In this document: in pieces, positions 17,643-25,875 of the stretch
Numbering within the stretch: position 1 is the first letter of the stretch
Layout of the letters: every line of letters starts with the position of its first letter
Assembly (NCBI RefSeq): GCF_937425535.1
Contig: NZ_OW485601.1
Location: 1,045,001 to 1,109,000 of the forward strand
From: Rhodovastum atsumiense
GTDB taxonomy: Bacteria > Pseudomonadota > Alphaproteobacteria > Acetobacterales > Acetobacteraceae
DNA length: 64,000 nucleotides
Direction: 5' to 3'
Position numbers and translations under genes: made by a program
The notes under the pieces: generated by a model
Seen by the model: the letters and a program-made list of their open reading frames with translations, nothing else
Told to the model about the DNA's origin: nothing
The model's database searches: none

Positions 17643-20144
17643 CTACTCGTTCCGCAACAGCGGAGCGGCCCGCGCGCGCAGCGCGGCGGCCGTTCCGGCA
17701 TAGCCGAAACCCAGCATCAGCGCCACACAGCCCAGCACGGTCAATCCAAGCCGCTCCGGCAGGAATGACCAGTCCGCCCCCATCACGCCGCGTACCACCG
17801 CCCAGCTTGCCAGCGTGCCGACCAGGGCGGCGATCAGGCCCGCGGCAAGGCCAAGGATTCCAAACTCTACCAGCCAGGCCGCACGCACCTGGGACCGCGT
17901 GGCACCAAGGCTTTTGAGGATGACCGCCTCCTGGATGCGGCGCCTCTGCCCCGCCGCGACCGCCCCCGCCAGCACCAGCGCACCGGCCACCAACGTCACC
18001 GCGCCGGTCACCGAAAGGGCCGCGCCGATCTGTCCGAGCAGCGCGGCGACCGTCGCCAGCACGTCGGCCACCCGGATTCCCGAAACATTGGGCAGGGCGT
18101 CCGTCACTCTTTTTAACAACGCCGCCTGCGCCTCCGGGGCGGCGCGGACCGTCGCGATATGCGTGTGCGGCGCGCGTGCCAGCAGGCCGGGGCTCGCCAC
18201 CAGGGTGAAGTTGATGTCGAGGCTGCGCCAGGCGATGTCGCGCAGGCTGGCCACCTGCAGGTCGATGTCGCGACCGAGCACGTTGACCCGGATGACGTCG
18301 CCGAGCCCTATCCCCCAGCCCCGGGCCAGGGCGGCGTCGAAGGAAACCAGCGGCCGGCCATCGTAATCGGCGGGCCACCAGGATCCGGCGACCAGCCGCG
18401 TGCCCTCCGGCATCGCCGCCGCATAGGTCAGGCCACGGTCGCCCCGCAGCGCCCAGGTCGTCTCCGGCGTGGCCTGCACCTGCTCGGCCGGCACGCCGTT
18501 CACGGCGACGATGCGCGCGCGCAGGCTGGGCACCTCGCGCAGATCCTGCACGCTGGGCATGCCGCCGACGATGCGCCGGAATTCCGGCATCTGGTCGTTC
18601 TGGATGTCGATGAAGAAGAAGCTCGGCGCCCGCTCAGGCAGTTGCTCGGCGACCTGCCGGCGCAGATTCCCTTCGATCAGCGCCACCGCCGCCAGCGTGG
18701 ACAGGCCGATGCCGACGGAGACCAGCATCAGCGGTGTCGGCGCCCCCGGCCGGTGCAGATTGGAAAGCCCCAGCCGCGCCCACGGCCAGGGCGGCGCCGG
18801 CAGCCGGCGCGCCAGCCGCATCACCCCCCATGCCCCCGCGCGGAACAGCAACAGCGTCACCAGGGCCGCCAGGCAGAACCACGCCGCGAACAGCCGCTCC
18901 TGCGCCGTCGCCACGGTCAGGCCGACCAGGGCCAGCACCAGGCCGAGATTGGCCGCGATCAGCCAGCCCGGCGGACGCACCCGCTCGGGCTGCAGGGCAT
19001 CGCGGAACAATGCCGCGCCGGAAATGCGCATCGCCCGCGCCAGCGGCCACAAGGCAAAGGTGGCGGCGGTCAGCAGGCCATACCCGGCCGCGAGCGCCAG
19101 CGGTTGCAGGAAGGGTCCCGGATCCGGCGCCACCGGCAGCACCCCCGACAGCGCCCACCCGGCCAGCGGCGGCAGCACCGCCCCGACCGCCAGCCCGGCC
19201 AGCACGCCAAGCCCGGCCAGCGCCAGCACCTGCACGAGGCAGATCGCGAACACCAGGACCGGCGCCGCCCCCAGGCAGCGCAAGGTCGCGATGCTGCGCG
19301 CCCGCGCCTCGATCCAGGCGGAGACCCCGTTGGCCACGCCAATGCCGCCGACCAGCAGGCTGGTCAGCCCGACCAGGGTCATGAACAGGCTGGTGCGGTC
19401 GATGAAACGGTTCACCCCCGGCGCGGCCGCCGTCGCGTCCCGGATGCGCCAGCCGGTTCCGGGGAAAGCGGCCCGCAGGTCGGTGATCGTCGTTGCCACA
19501 TCCGTCCCCGGCGGCAGCACTGCCCGCAGCGCGTGCTCGGCAATGGCCCCGGGCGCCAGCAGGCCGGTCGCCGGCAGGTCGGCAAGCGCGATCAGCACGC
19601 GCGGCCCGAACAACGAGGAGGTCGAGACCCGGTCGGGCTCGGCCGTCAGCGCCGCCCGCAGCGGCAGGACCGCAGTCCCCACCCGCACCGGATCACCCGG
19701 CTGCAGCCGCAGGCGCTCGATCACCAATGGCTCGGCCCAGAAACCGCCGGCCAACCCGGCACCTTGCGGATCCGAACCGGCCTCGCCGATCAGCGGCCAG
19801 GCGGCATCCACCGCCTTCAGCTCGACCAACAGCCGCTCCCCCGAGGGCGCCACCAGCATGGAGCGCATGGTTACTACCTCGGAAACCCGCGCCCCCCTTG
19901 CCGCAAGCCAGTCCCGCAGGTCCTGCGGCAACGGGTCGGCCCCGCCCTGGACCGCCAGGTCACCACCGAGCAGGCGCGCCCCGTCACGCGCCAGGCCACG
20001 CTCGATCCCTTCCCGCAGCGTTCCGACCGCCGCAATCGCCGCCACACCCAGGGCGAGACAGGCGAGCACGATGCGCAGGCCCCTGACGCCACCGCGCAGG
20101 TCGCGGCGCGCGAGGCGAAAGATCAACCACATGGTTTGATGCAT
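17643..20144 (-). CDS. FtsX-like ABC exporter permease (YbbP type)
   Basis: A permease of about 833 residues with two FtsX/MacB_PCD blocks. There is one N-terminal membrane helix (GGVRGLRIVLACLALGVAAIAAVG), a ~190-residue periplasmic domain, a bundle of helices around residues 270-510, a second periplasmic domain, and three to four final helices ending in LRARAAPLLRNE. This is the layout of E. coli YbbP. The start is uncertain between MHQTMWLIF and MWLIF 12 bases further in. Longer frames run into a palindromic repeat. The partner ATPase gene lies immediately upstream, and TesA is divergent from it, the same neighbourhood as ybbP-ybbA-tesA in E. coli. The substrate is unknown. Confidence 0.9.
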   Translation of the reverse strand: MHQTMWLIFRLARRDLRGGVRGLRIVLACLALGVAAIAAVGTLREGIERGLARDGARLLGGDLAVQGGADPLPQDLRDWLAARGARVSEVVTMRSMLVAPSGERLLVELKAVDAAWPLIGEAGSDPQGAGLAGGFWAEPLVIERLRLQPGDPVRVGTAVLPLRAALTAEPDRVSTSSLFGPRVLIALADLPATGLLAPGAIAEHALRAVLPPGTDVATTITDLRAAFPGTGWRIRDATAAAPGVNRFIDRTSLFMTLVGLTSLLVGGIGVANGVSAWIEARARSIATLRCLGAAPVLVFAICLVQVLALAGLGVLAGLAVGAVLPPLAGWALSGVLPVAPDPGPFLQPLALAAGYGLLTAATFALWPLARAMRISGAALFRDALQPERVRPPGWLIAANLGLVLALVGLTVATAQERLFAAWFCLAALVTLLLFRAGAWGVMRLARRLPAPPWPWARLGLSNLHRPGAPTPLMLVSVGIGLSTLAAVALIEGNLRRQVAEQLPERAPSFFFIDIQNDQMPEFRRIVGGMPSVQDLREVPSLRARIVAVNGVPAEQVQATPETTWALRGDRGLTYAAAMPEGTRLVAGSWWPADYDGRPLVSFDAALARGWGIGLGDVIRVNVLGRDIDLQVASLRDIAWRSLDINFTLVASPGLLARAPHTHIATVRAAPEAQAALLKRVTDALPNVSGIRVADVLATVAALLGQIGAALSVTGAVTLVAGALVLAGAVAAGQRRRIQEAVILKSLGATRSQVRAAWLVEFGILGLAAGLIAALVGTLASWAVVRGVMGADWSFLPERLGLTVLGCVALMLGFGYAGTAAALRARAAPLLRNE

Positions 20145-20149
20145 CCAAT

Positions 20150-20224
20150 GCGGGGTTTCACCCCGCACCCGACCAGGAGGCTCCGCCTCCTGGACCTCCG
20201 CCAAGGGCGAAGCCCTTGGATCCC
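20150..20224. repeat. Palindromic repeat, copy B (three hairpins)
   Basis: H1 is GCGGGG/CCCCGC at 20150-20166. H2 is at 20173-20193 with arms CCAGGAGGC/GCCTCCTGG around TCC. H3 is at 20201-20219 with arms CCAAGGGC/GCCCTTGG around GAA. The H2-H3 linker is ACCTCCG, again seven bases. The copy fills the gap between the two genes of the YbbA-YbbP operon, and its orientation is the same as copy A. Confidence 0.85.
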
Positions 20225-20232
20225 GGTCCCGA

Positions 20233-20952
20233 TCACGATGCGATCCGGCCGTCGGCCACGTGGACGATGCGGCTGCAACGATGCGCGAGCGCCGGGTCGT
20301 GGGTAATCAGCATCAACGTACTGCCCCGCTCCGCCTGCAGGCTGAACAACAGGTCCATCACCGCATCGCCGGTGGCACGATCCAGGTTTCCGGTGGGCTC
20401 GTCAGCCAACAGCAGCCGCGGCGCCGCGGCGAAGGCCCTCGCCAGGGCCACACGCTGCTGTTCGCCGCCGGACAACTGGCCCGGGCGATGGGTCAGCCGG
20501 TGCCCGAGCCCGACCGCGCGCAGGCTCGCCTCGGCCTGCGCGAACGCCGCGGCCACGCCCGCGAGCTCCAGCGGAATGGCCACGTTCTCCAGCGCCGTCA
20601 TGGTGGGGATCAGATGGAAGGCCTGGAACACGATGCCGACCGACTGGCGGCGGAACCGGGCCAGCGCATCCTCCGACATCGCAGTGAGATCGTTTCCGTC
20701 CACCTGGACACGGCCGCCGGTCGCGCGTTCCAGGCCAGCCAGCACCATCAGCAGACTGGTCTTGCCGGAACCCGACGGACCGACGATCCCGACCGCCTCG
20801 CCGGCGGCGACCTGCAGGTCGATGCCCTGCAGGATGTTGACCGGACCGGCGCTGGATTGCACGGTCAGGCGCAGGTCCCGCACCTCGACGAGCGGGGAAC
20901 TGGCGTTCGGACCCAGGTCCGGGGCGGGGTGGGAAGGGGCGATGGCATCCAT
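20233..20952 (-). CDS. ABC transporter ATP-binding protein (YbbA/LolD type)
   Basis: A 239-residue ATPase that would energise the FtsX-like permease downstream. Walker A is GPSGSGKTS near residue 61, the Q-loop is FQAFHLIP, the signature is LSGGEQQRVALARA near residue 162, Walker B is LLLADEPTGNLD, and the switch histidine is in THDPALA. The start giving MDAIAPSHPAPDLG shares the sequence CATG with the start of the divergent tesA gene. A GTG nearer to EVRDL is an alternative. The length is usual for MacB/LolD-type ATPases. Confidence 0.93.
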   Translation of the reverse strand: MDAIAPSHPAPDLGPNASSPLVEVRDLRLTVQSSAGPVNILQGIDLQVAAGEAVGIVGPSGSGKTSLLMVLAGLERATGGRVQVDGNDLTAMSEDALARFRRQSVGIVFQAFHLIPTMTALENVAIPLELAGVAAAFAQAEASLRAVGLGHRLTHRPGQLSGGEQQRVALARAFAAAPRLLLADEPTGNLDRATGDAVMDLLFSLQAERGSTLMLITHDPALAHRCSRIVHVADGRIAS

Positions 20953-21601
20953 GGCACGACGATATGGCTCCCGCCGCCACGTCCTGAAAGCGGTGGCGGC
21001 GGCAACGACCCTGGTTTTTGCGCGAACCGCCCGGGCACGCACGCTGCGGCTGCTGGTGCTCGGGGATTCACTCGGCGCGGGCTACGGCCTGGCGCGGGCC
21101 GAGGGCTTCCAGGCCCAACTGGCGGCGGCGCTGCAGGCGCGCGGGCACGCGGTGACGATCCTGGACGGCGCCGTCTCCGGCGACACCACCGCGGGCGGAC
21201 GGGCGCGGCTCGACTGGGCGCTTGCCGACGGCGCCGACGCGGCGCTGGTGGAACTGGGCGGCAATGACGGGCTGCGCGGGATCGACCCGTCGGCGACCGA
21301 GGCGAATCTGACGGCGATCCTGGACACGCTGGCAGCGAAACGGATTCCCGTGCTGCTCTGCGGAATGCTGGCGCCCCCCAATCTCGGGCCCGAGTACGGC
21401 CAGGCCTTCCATGCGACGTTCGAGCGGCTGGGGGCCCGCAAGGAGGTGATCTATGATCCGTTCTTCCTGCAGGGCGTGGCGCGCGATCCCGCCCTGAACC
21501 AGCCGGACGGCATCCATCCCAACCCGGAGGGCGTGCGCCGCATCGTCGCCCGCCTGCTGCCGCAGATCGAACGGCTGCTGGCGGAGGCGCGGGCGTCCTG
21601 A
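20951..21601 (+). CDS. tesA: Arylesterase/lysophospholipase TesA (SGNH hydrolase), Tat-exported
   Basis: A 216-residue SGNH/GDSL esterase. Block I is LLVLGDSLGAGYGL with the nucleophile Ser near residue 40. The oxyanion Gly lies in GDTTAGG, block III is VELGGNDGLRG, and block V is DGIHPNPEGVRRI with the catalytic Asp and His. The N-terminus MARRYGSRRHVLKAVAAATTLVFARTARA has a twin-arginine motif (SRRHVLK), so the folded enzyme is probably exported by Tat. An in-frame ATG at 20942 is a second possible start. It is divergent from ybbA, as in E. coli, but with overlapping start codons. Confidence 0.92.
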   Translation: MARRYGSRRHVLKAVAAATTLVFARTARARTLRLLVLGDSLGAGYGLARAEGFQAQLAAALQARGHAVTILDGAVSGDTTAGGRARLDWALADGADAALVELGGNDGLRGIDPSATEANLTAILDTLAAKRIPVLLCGMLAPPNLGPEYGQAFHATFERLGARKEVIYDPFFLQGVARDPALNQPDGIHPNPEGVRRIVARLLPQIERLLAEARAS

Positions 21602-21735
21602 ATGGTTTCATGCTAGTGGTGCGATCGTGTCAGTTCGATCCGCAGCATCGCGTGAATCGAAACACCATAGTAAAAGGTTCGTGCTGCGGCCGTGACGGCG
21701 CGCCCCGCCGTGGTTGCAGCACCAGGTCGCAGGCC

Positions 21736-22269
21736 ATGAGGTTGTTTGTCGGACTCGATTTTCCCTGGGACGTGAAGCAGCAACTTGCGGCATTGGCAGG
21801 TGGCGTGCCGGGTGCGCGCTGGGTCCCGGTGGAGAACTATCATCTGACCTTGCGCTTCATCGGCGAGGTGCCCGCGCACCGGGCCGAGGAAATCGACGAG
21901 GCCCTGGCCGGGTTGCGGGCGCGCTCCTTTCCCATGAGCCTGGCCGGCATCGGCACCTTCGCCAAGGGCGGGCAGGAAAACGCGCTCTGGGTGGGGGTGG
22001 AGAAGAACCCCCAGCTCGAAGCCCTGCGCAGCAAGATCGAGACGGCCCTGCAACGGGCCGGACTGGAACCGGAACGGCGCCGCTTCTCGCCGCACGTCAC
22101 CCTGGCGCGGCTGCGCGACGCGGCGGAGGCGAAGCTCGCCGGATTTGTGCAGAGCCACAACCTGCTGCGGGTCGGTCCCCTGGAAGTGGACCGCTTCGTG
22201 CTGTTCAGCTCCCGCCTGGGCAAGGAAGCATCCGTCTACACGCCGGAGGTGGAATATGGTCTCCACTGA
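21736..22269 (+). CDS. thpR: RNA 2',3'-cyclic phosphodiesterase (ThpR/LigT)
   Basis: A 177-residue 2H phosphoesterase that opens 2',3'-cyclic phosphates on RNA ends. Both catalytic motifs are present: HLTL in NYHLTLRFIGEV near residue 36, and HVTL in SPHVTLARL near residue 122. The start MRLFVGLDFPWDVKQQL is the standard family N-terminus. The end overlaps the cobB start by 14 bases, so the two are likely co-translated, perhaps as an RNA/NAD-linked housekeeping pair (inference). Confidence 0.93.
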   Translation: MRLFVGLDFPWDVKQQLAALAGGVPGARWVPVENYHLTLRFIGEVPAHRAEEIDEALAGLRARSFPMSLAGIGTFAKGGQENALWVGVEKNPQLEALRSKIETALQRAGLEPERRRFSPHVTLARLRDAAEAKLAGFVQSHNLLRVGPLEVDRFVLFSSRLGKEASVYTPEVEYGLH

Positions 22270-22972
22270 CGCGGCCCCCGCGATCGTGGTGCTGACGGGG
22301 GCCGGCATCAGCAAGGAATCGGGTCTCGCCACGTTTCGCTGCGAGGGCGGCGCCTGGCAGCAGGTGCGGATCGAGGACGTGGCCACGCCGGAAGGCTTCA
22401 GCCGCAATCCGCAACGTGTCCACGATTTCTACAACGCGCGCCGCGCCCAACTGGCCGAGGTCACGCCGAATGCGGCGCACCTGGCGCTGGCGGAGCTGGA
22501 CCGGCACTGGCCGGGCGATTTCCTGCTGATCACGCAGAATGTCGACGACCTGCATGAACGCGCCGGCAGCCGCCGGCTGGTCAACATGCACGGCTCGCTG
22601 CGCCGCGCGCGCTGCCTGGGCTGCGAGGCGGTGTCGCCCTGGGAAGGCAACACGACGCTGGACAGCCGCTGCCCCGCCTGCGGCGAGGTCGGCATCATGC
22701 GACCGGACATCGTCTGGTTCGGCGAAATGCCCCAGCAGCTTGAACGGATCTATGCCGCGCTCGGCCAGTGCGAGCTGTTCCTCTCGATCGGCACCTCCGG
22801 ACATGTCTACCCGGCGGCCGGGTTCGTGGCGGAAGTCCAGGGCCGGGCCCGCACCGTCGAGCTCAATCTCGAGCCGAGCAAGGGCGCCAGCCTCTTCGAC
22901 GAGGTCCGGCAAGGCCCCGCCACCGAACTGGTGCCGGAATTCGTCGCCGGGCTGCTGGCGCGCTGGCGCTAG
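22256..22972 (+). CDS. cobB: NAD-dependent deacylase CobB (class III sirtuin)
   Basis: A 238-residue sirtuin that removes acyl groups from protein lysines using NAD+. The NAD-binding motif GAGISKESGLATFR lies near residue 16, TQNVDDLHERAG near residue 93, and the catalytic His in NMHGSLRRARC near residue 112. Zinc ligands are CLGC and CPAC, and the GTSGHVYPAAGF motif follows. FYNARR near residue 57 holds the Tyr and Arg that in class III sirtuins select succinyl/malonyl lysine. The start is inside the end of thpR. Confidence 0.94.
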   Translation: MVSTDAAPAIVVLTGAGISKESGLATFRCEGGAWQQVRIEDVATPEGFSRNPQRVHDFYNARRAQLAEVTPNAAHLALAELDRHWPGDFLLITQNVDDLHERAGSRRLVNMHGSLRRARCLGCEAVSPWEGNTTLDSRCPACGEVGIMRPDIVWFGEMPQQLERIYAALGQCELFLSIGTSGHVYPAAGFVAEVQGRARTVELNLEPSKGASLFDEVRQGPATELVPEFVAGLLARWR

Positions 22973-23024
22973 CAGTTCAGAATCAGGTTTCCTTTTCGCA
23001 CCATTCCCCTGCGGGCAAGGCGCC

Positions 23025-23066
23025 CTCCCCACCCCCGATCCGGCGCATGGATCGGGCGATGGGGAG
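23025..23066. terminator. Terminator-like hairpin between cobB and the DUF1127 gene
   Basis: Inner arms CCCGATCC/GGATCGGG have a 7-base loop, and outer arms CTCCCC/GGGGAG flank them. It sits between convergent genes and could serve both. Confidence 0.6.
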
Positions 23067-23083
23067 AGGTGGTCCGGGACCGG

Positions 23084-23293
23084 TCATCGCCAGATCGGAC
23101 GGGATGCCTCGAACTGCGCCTGGGCACGGGAAATGCCAAGGTCCTTCAGCATGCGATCGTCAAGTTCCTCCAACTGCCGGCGCGTGACGTAATTGCGCCA
23201 GGCGATGGCAAACTTTGACGTCATCCATGACGATACTGCCGCGCCTCGCAGACGTGGCCGGGGCAGCGACCACGACAGCGTGATGATCGACAT
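23084..23293 (-). CDS. DUF1127 (YjiS-like) small protein
   Basis: A 69-residue basic protein. Its C-terminal 40 residues (WRNYVTRRQLEELDDRMLKDLGISRAQAQFEASRPIWR) match the DUF1127 family, common in alphaproteobacteria. Short family members have been linked to phosphate and RNA metabolism, although no enzyme activity is known. The gene is divergent from the LysR regulator, so it is a natural candidate target of that regulator. Confidence 0.9.
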   Translation of the reverse strand: MSIITLSWSLPRPRLRGAAVSSWMTSKFAIAWRNYVTRRQLEELDDRMLKDLGISRAQAQFEASRPIWR

Positions 23294-23375
23294 TGCAGCG
23301 TCCTCCGGTGTCTTTCGAATCCTCTGATGACACCAGAATGGGGAACGCCACCGGATAACGGAAATGAATTGTCTG

Positions 23376-23388
23376 GATGGATTCCATC
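23376..23388. promoter_or_regulatory. Palindrome between the DUF1127 and LysR genes
   Basis: GATGGA-T-TCCATC is a perfect 6-base inverted repeat in the 111-base divergent region, 17 bases before the LysR start. It could be a LysR binding site controlling both genes. Confidence 0.35.
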
Positions 23389-23404
23389 AGATATCTTGAT
23401 ACCC

Positions 23405-24310
23405 ATGTCGCTCCCCCCCGGGCTGGACCCCGATCTGCTGCGTGCCTTCGCCTTCATCGCGGAGGAAGGCAGCTTCACCCGCGCCGCCGAGCGTGTCGGG
23501 CGGACGCAATCGGCGGTGTCGATGCAGGTGCAGCGCCTGGAGGCGCTGCTGGGCCAGAAGCTCCTGCTGCGCGGCAAGGGCGGGGCGGTCACGCTCACGC
23601 CGCATGGCCACTACCTGCTCGAGCGCGCGCGTGACTTCCTGGCGGTGAACGACGAGATCTGGGCGGCGTTCCGGGCCCCGCACGTGCAGGGCACGGTGCG
23701 GCTGGGCACGCCGGACGATTATGCGTTGCGCTACCTGCCCCAGGTGCTGAAGCGCTTCGCCGACAGCCATCCGGCGGTGGATGTGGAAGTGCTGTGCGCG
23801 CCGTCCAACGAACTGGGGGAACGGCTGCGCGCGGGCGAGCTCGACCTGACGCTGTGCACGGAGGGCAATGAACCGAAGGCCTGGAAGGCGGCCGAGCTCT
23901 GGCGCGGGCCGCTGCGCTGGGTGACGTCGTCGCGGCATGCGCCGCACCGGCTCGATCCGCTGCCGGTGGCGCTGGCGCGGATGCAGTGCAGTTGGCGGCA
24001 GGCCGCCCTGGGATCGCTGGAACGGGCGGGAATTCGTTATCGGGTCGCCTATACCTCGGCAACCCTGGCCGGCACGCATGCCCCGGTGGTGGCCGGGCTC
24101 GCCGTCACCGTCTCGGCCATCGACTGGGTGCCGGAAGGGCTGCGCGTCGTGCCCCATGGCGAGCGGCTGCCGGAACTGCCGGAAACGGCGATCCTGTTGC
24201 TGAAGGGGCGGGAAGCGCGCCAGCCGGTGACGGATGTGCTGGAGACGCACATCATCGAGACCTTCCGGGCCGAGACGCGCCGCACCGGCAACGGCCTCGC
24301 CGCGGCGTGA
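23405..24310 (+). CDS. LysR-family transcriptional regulator
   Basis: A 301-residue regulator. The N-terminal helix-turn-helix (LLRAFAFIAEEGSFTRAAERVGRTQSAVSMQVQRLEALLGQKLLLR, residues ~10-55) is typical of LysR. The substrate-binding domain starts near residue 90 (GTVRLGTPDDYALRYLPQVL). MSLPPGLDPDLLRAF is the start with the usual distance to the domain. It is divergent from the DUF1127 gene and overlaps the next gene by four bases (GTGA). The inducer is not evident. Confidence 0.93.
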   Translation: MSLPPGLDPDLLRAFAFIAEEGSFTRAAERVGRTQSAVSMQVQRLEALLGQKLLLRGKGGAVTLTPHGHYLLERARDFLAVNDEIWAAFRAPHVQGTVRLGTPDDYALRYLPQVLKRFADSHPAVDVEVLCAPSNELGERLRAGELDLTLCTEGNEPKAWKAAELWRGPLRWVTSSRHAPHRLDPLPVALARMQCSWRQAALGSLERAGIRYRVAYTSATLAGTHAPVVAGLAVTVSAIDWVPEGLRVVPHGERLPELPETAILLLKGREARQPVTDVLETHIIETFRAETRRTGNGLAAA

Positions 24311-24912
24311 CCGGTGAGCGGCTGGCGGCGGTTGCCGCCGAGGCGCGGGCCTGCACGCGCTGCAACGACCTGCCGCTCGGGCCGCGGCCGGTCTTCCGGG
24401 TCTCGCCGACCGCACGGCTGCTGATCATCGGGCAGGCGCCGGGGACGAAGGTGCACGAGACCGGCATTCCCTGGAACGACCACTCCGGTGACCGGCTTCG
24501 AAGCTGGCTGGGGATGGACCGCGACACGTTCTACGACGCCGGCCGGATCGCCATCGTGCCGACGGGGCTTTGCTATCCGGGACGGCTGCCCGGCGGGGGC
24601 GATGCGCCGCCGAAGCCAATCTGCGCCCCCACCTGGCATGCCCGCCTGCTGCCGCTGATGCCGGCGGTCGGGCTGACGCTGCTGGTGGGCTCCTACGCCC
24701 AGGCCCTCGTCGCGGGGCCTGGCGAGGTTACGGGCCGGGTCCGGAATTTCCGCGACTGGCTGCCACGCCATTTCCCCCTGCCCCACCCGTCCTGGCGGAC
24801 CACCGCATGGGAGCGCCGCAACCCGTGGTTCACCGCCGAAGTGCTGCCGGTGCTGCGCAAGCGCGTCGGCAGGCTGGTCGGGCAGGATCCGGGCGGCGGC
24901 GCGGCGGGTTAA
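24307..24912 (+). CDS. Uracil-DNA glycosylase family protein (family 4-like)
   Basis: A 201-residue protein starting at GTG within the LysR stop. CTRC near residue 16 and a second pair C-x16-C (CYPG...PPKPIC) would be the four ligands of the [4Fe-4S] cluster of family 4/5 uracil-DNA glycosylases. The catalytic loop motif is IIGQAPGTKVHETGIPWNDHSG near residue 40, where the usual sequence is GEAPG. HPSWRTTAWERRNPWF is the C-terminal DNA-intercalation-type motif. Some proteins of this family are not proven glycosylases, so the DNA-repair role is inferred. Its stop overlaps the stop of the convergent peptidase gene. Confidence 0.8.
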   Translation: MTGERLAAVAAEARACTRCNDLPLGPRPVFRVSPTARLLIIGQAPGTKVHETGIPWNDHSGDRLRSWLGMDRDTFYDAGRIAIVPTGLCYPGRLPGGGDAPPKPICAPTWHARLLPLMPAVGLTLLVGSYAQALVAGPGEVTGRVRNFRDWLPRHFPLPHPSWRTTAWERRNPWFTAEVLPVLRKRVGRLVGQDPGGGAAG

Positions 24913-25325
24913 TCCATCTCCCGTTCCAGTGCCTCGATCTCGGCATCGGAGAAGCCGAAATGGTGCGCCACCTCATGCACCAGTACGTTGCGGACCAGAT
25001 CATAGAGATCCACGCCGGTTTCGATCCACTCCAGCAGGATCGGCTGGCGATAGAGCAGGATCAGGTCGGGCATGCGGGCGATGTCGTCGACGCTGCGCTG
25101 GTGCAGCGGCGTGCCTCGGTAAAGCCCGGTCAGCTCCCAGGCGGATTCCAGTTCGAGCTCATCCAGCGTCTCGTCGTCGGGCAATTCCTCGACGTGGATG
25201 CCGACGCCGGCCACGTGGCGGCGCAGCCGGGCGGGAATGGCGGCGAGCGCGCGCTCGGCCAGTGCCACGATATGCCCGGCGTCGGGAGGGGTGGTGAAAC
25301 CCGGAGCCTGCTCGGCCTGCGTCAT
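24909..25325 (-). CDS. Zincin-like metallopeptidase family protein
   Basis: A 138-residue protein of the PF06262 (zincin-like, formerly DUF1025) family. The zinc-binding motif HEVAHHFGFSDAEIEALE lies near the C-terminus, and GLYRGTPLHQRSV and PDLILLYRQPI precede it as in the family. Substrates are unknown. I chose the ATG giving MTQAEQAPGF. Upstream codons overlap the Rrf2 gene. It converges with the uracil-DNA glycosylase gene, sharing the bases TTAA as both stop codons. Confidence 0.9.
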   Translation of the reverse strand: MTQAEQAPGFTTPPDAGHIVALAERALAAIPARLRRHVAGVGIHVEELPDDETLDELELESAWELTGLYRGTPLHQRSVDDIARMPDLILLYRQPILLEWIETGVDLYDLVRNVLVHEVAHHFGFSDAEIEALEREMD

Positions 25326-25356
25326 GGCAACAGTGCCGCATGCCCGCGGCGGACGG

Positions 25357-25806
25357 TCAAGAGCGGGATGCGGGCAGCGCGGGGGCGCCGGTCTCCTGTT
25401 GCATGCGCTGCAGGAGATCGGCCAGCGTGACGTCGGCAAGTGCCGCCTGGAACGCCTTCTCGGTGGTCGCAAAGGCATGGGAGAGCGTGGCATGGATGCG
25501 CCGCCCCTCGGCGTCGCCGCCGCCGGCGTGCATCGGGATCAGCGGCCGCACGCTGCCGGCATCCACCGCATGCCATATGTCGGCGAGCGTGACCGCAGCG
25601 GCCGGGCGGGCAAGGCCGGCCCCGCCCGGGCCGCGACGGATGCGCAGCAGCTCGGCGCGGGCCAGTTGGGCCGTGATGCGACGAATGACGACCGGGTTCG
25701 TCCGCAGACGTCCGGCCAGACGGAGACTGGTCACGGTTGCACCCTCTCCTGCGAGCGCGAGCAATAGCAGGATGTGCACCGCGACCGCGAAACGAGTAGC
25801 GATCAT
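25357..25806 (-). CDS. Rrf2-family transcriptional regulator without cluster cysteines
   Basis: A 149-residue winged-helix regulator. It starts MIATRFAVAVHILLLLALAG, the typical Rrf2 N-terminal helix. A recognition segment follows (RLAGRLRTNPVVIRRITAQLARAELLRIRRGPGGAGLARP), and then the C-terminal dimerisation helix. Fe-S members such as IscR carry three cysteines near residue 92-104. None is present here, so this one is of the non-cluster (YwnA-like) class. Its signal is unknown. It is divergent from mmcB with a 69-base gap. Confidence 0.85.
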   Translation of the reverse strand: MIATRFAVAVHILLLLALAGEGATVTSLRLAGRLRTNPVVIRRITAQLARAELLRIRRGPGGAGLARPAAAVTLADIWHAVDAGSVRPLIPMHAGGGDAEGRRIHATLSHAFATTEKAFQAALADVTLADLLQRMQQETGAPALPASRS

Positions 25807-25875
25807 TACCAGCGCGGAAAAATGGAGCCGGCGACACGCTTCCACCGCGCCACCACAATTGCCATTAAGTTCCTG

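Noticed and set aside
20145-20204. N-terminal extension of the YbbP-type permease
   Set aside because: It is encoded by repeat copy B. The family N-terminus begins at MWLIFRLARRDLRGG.
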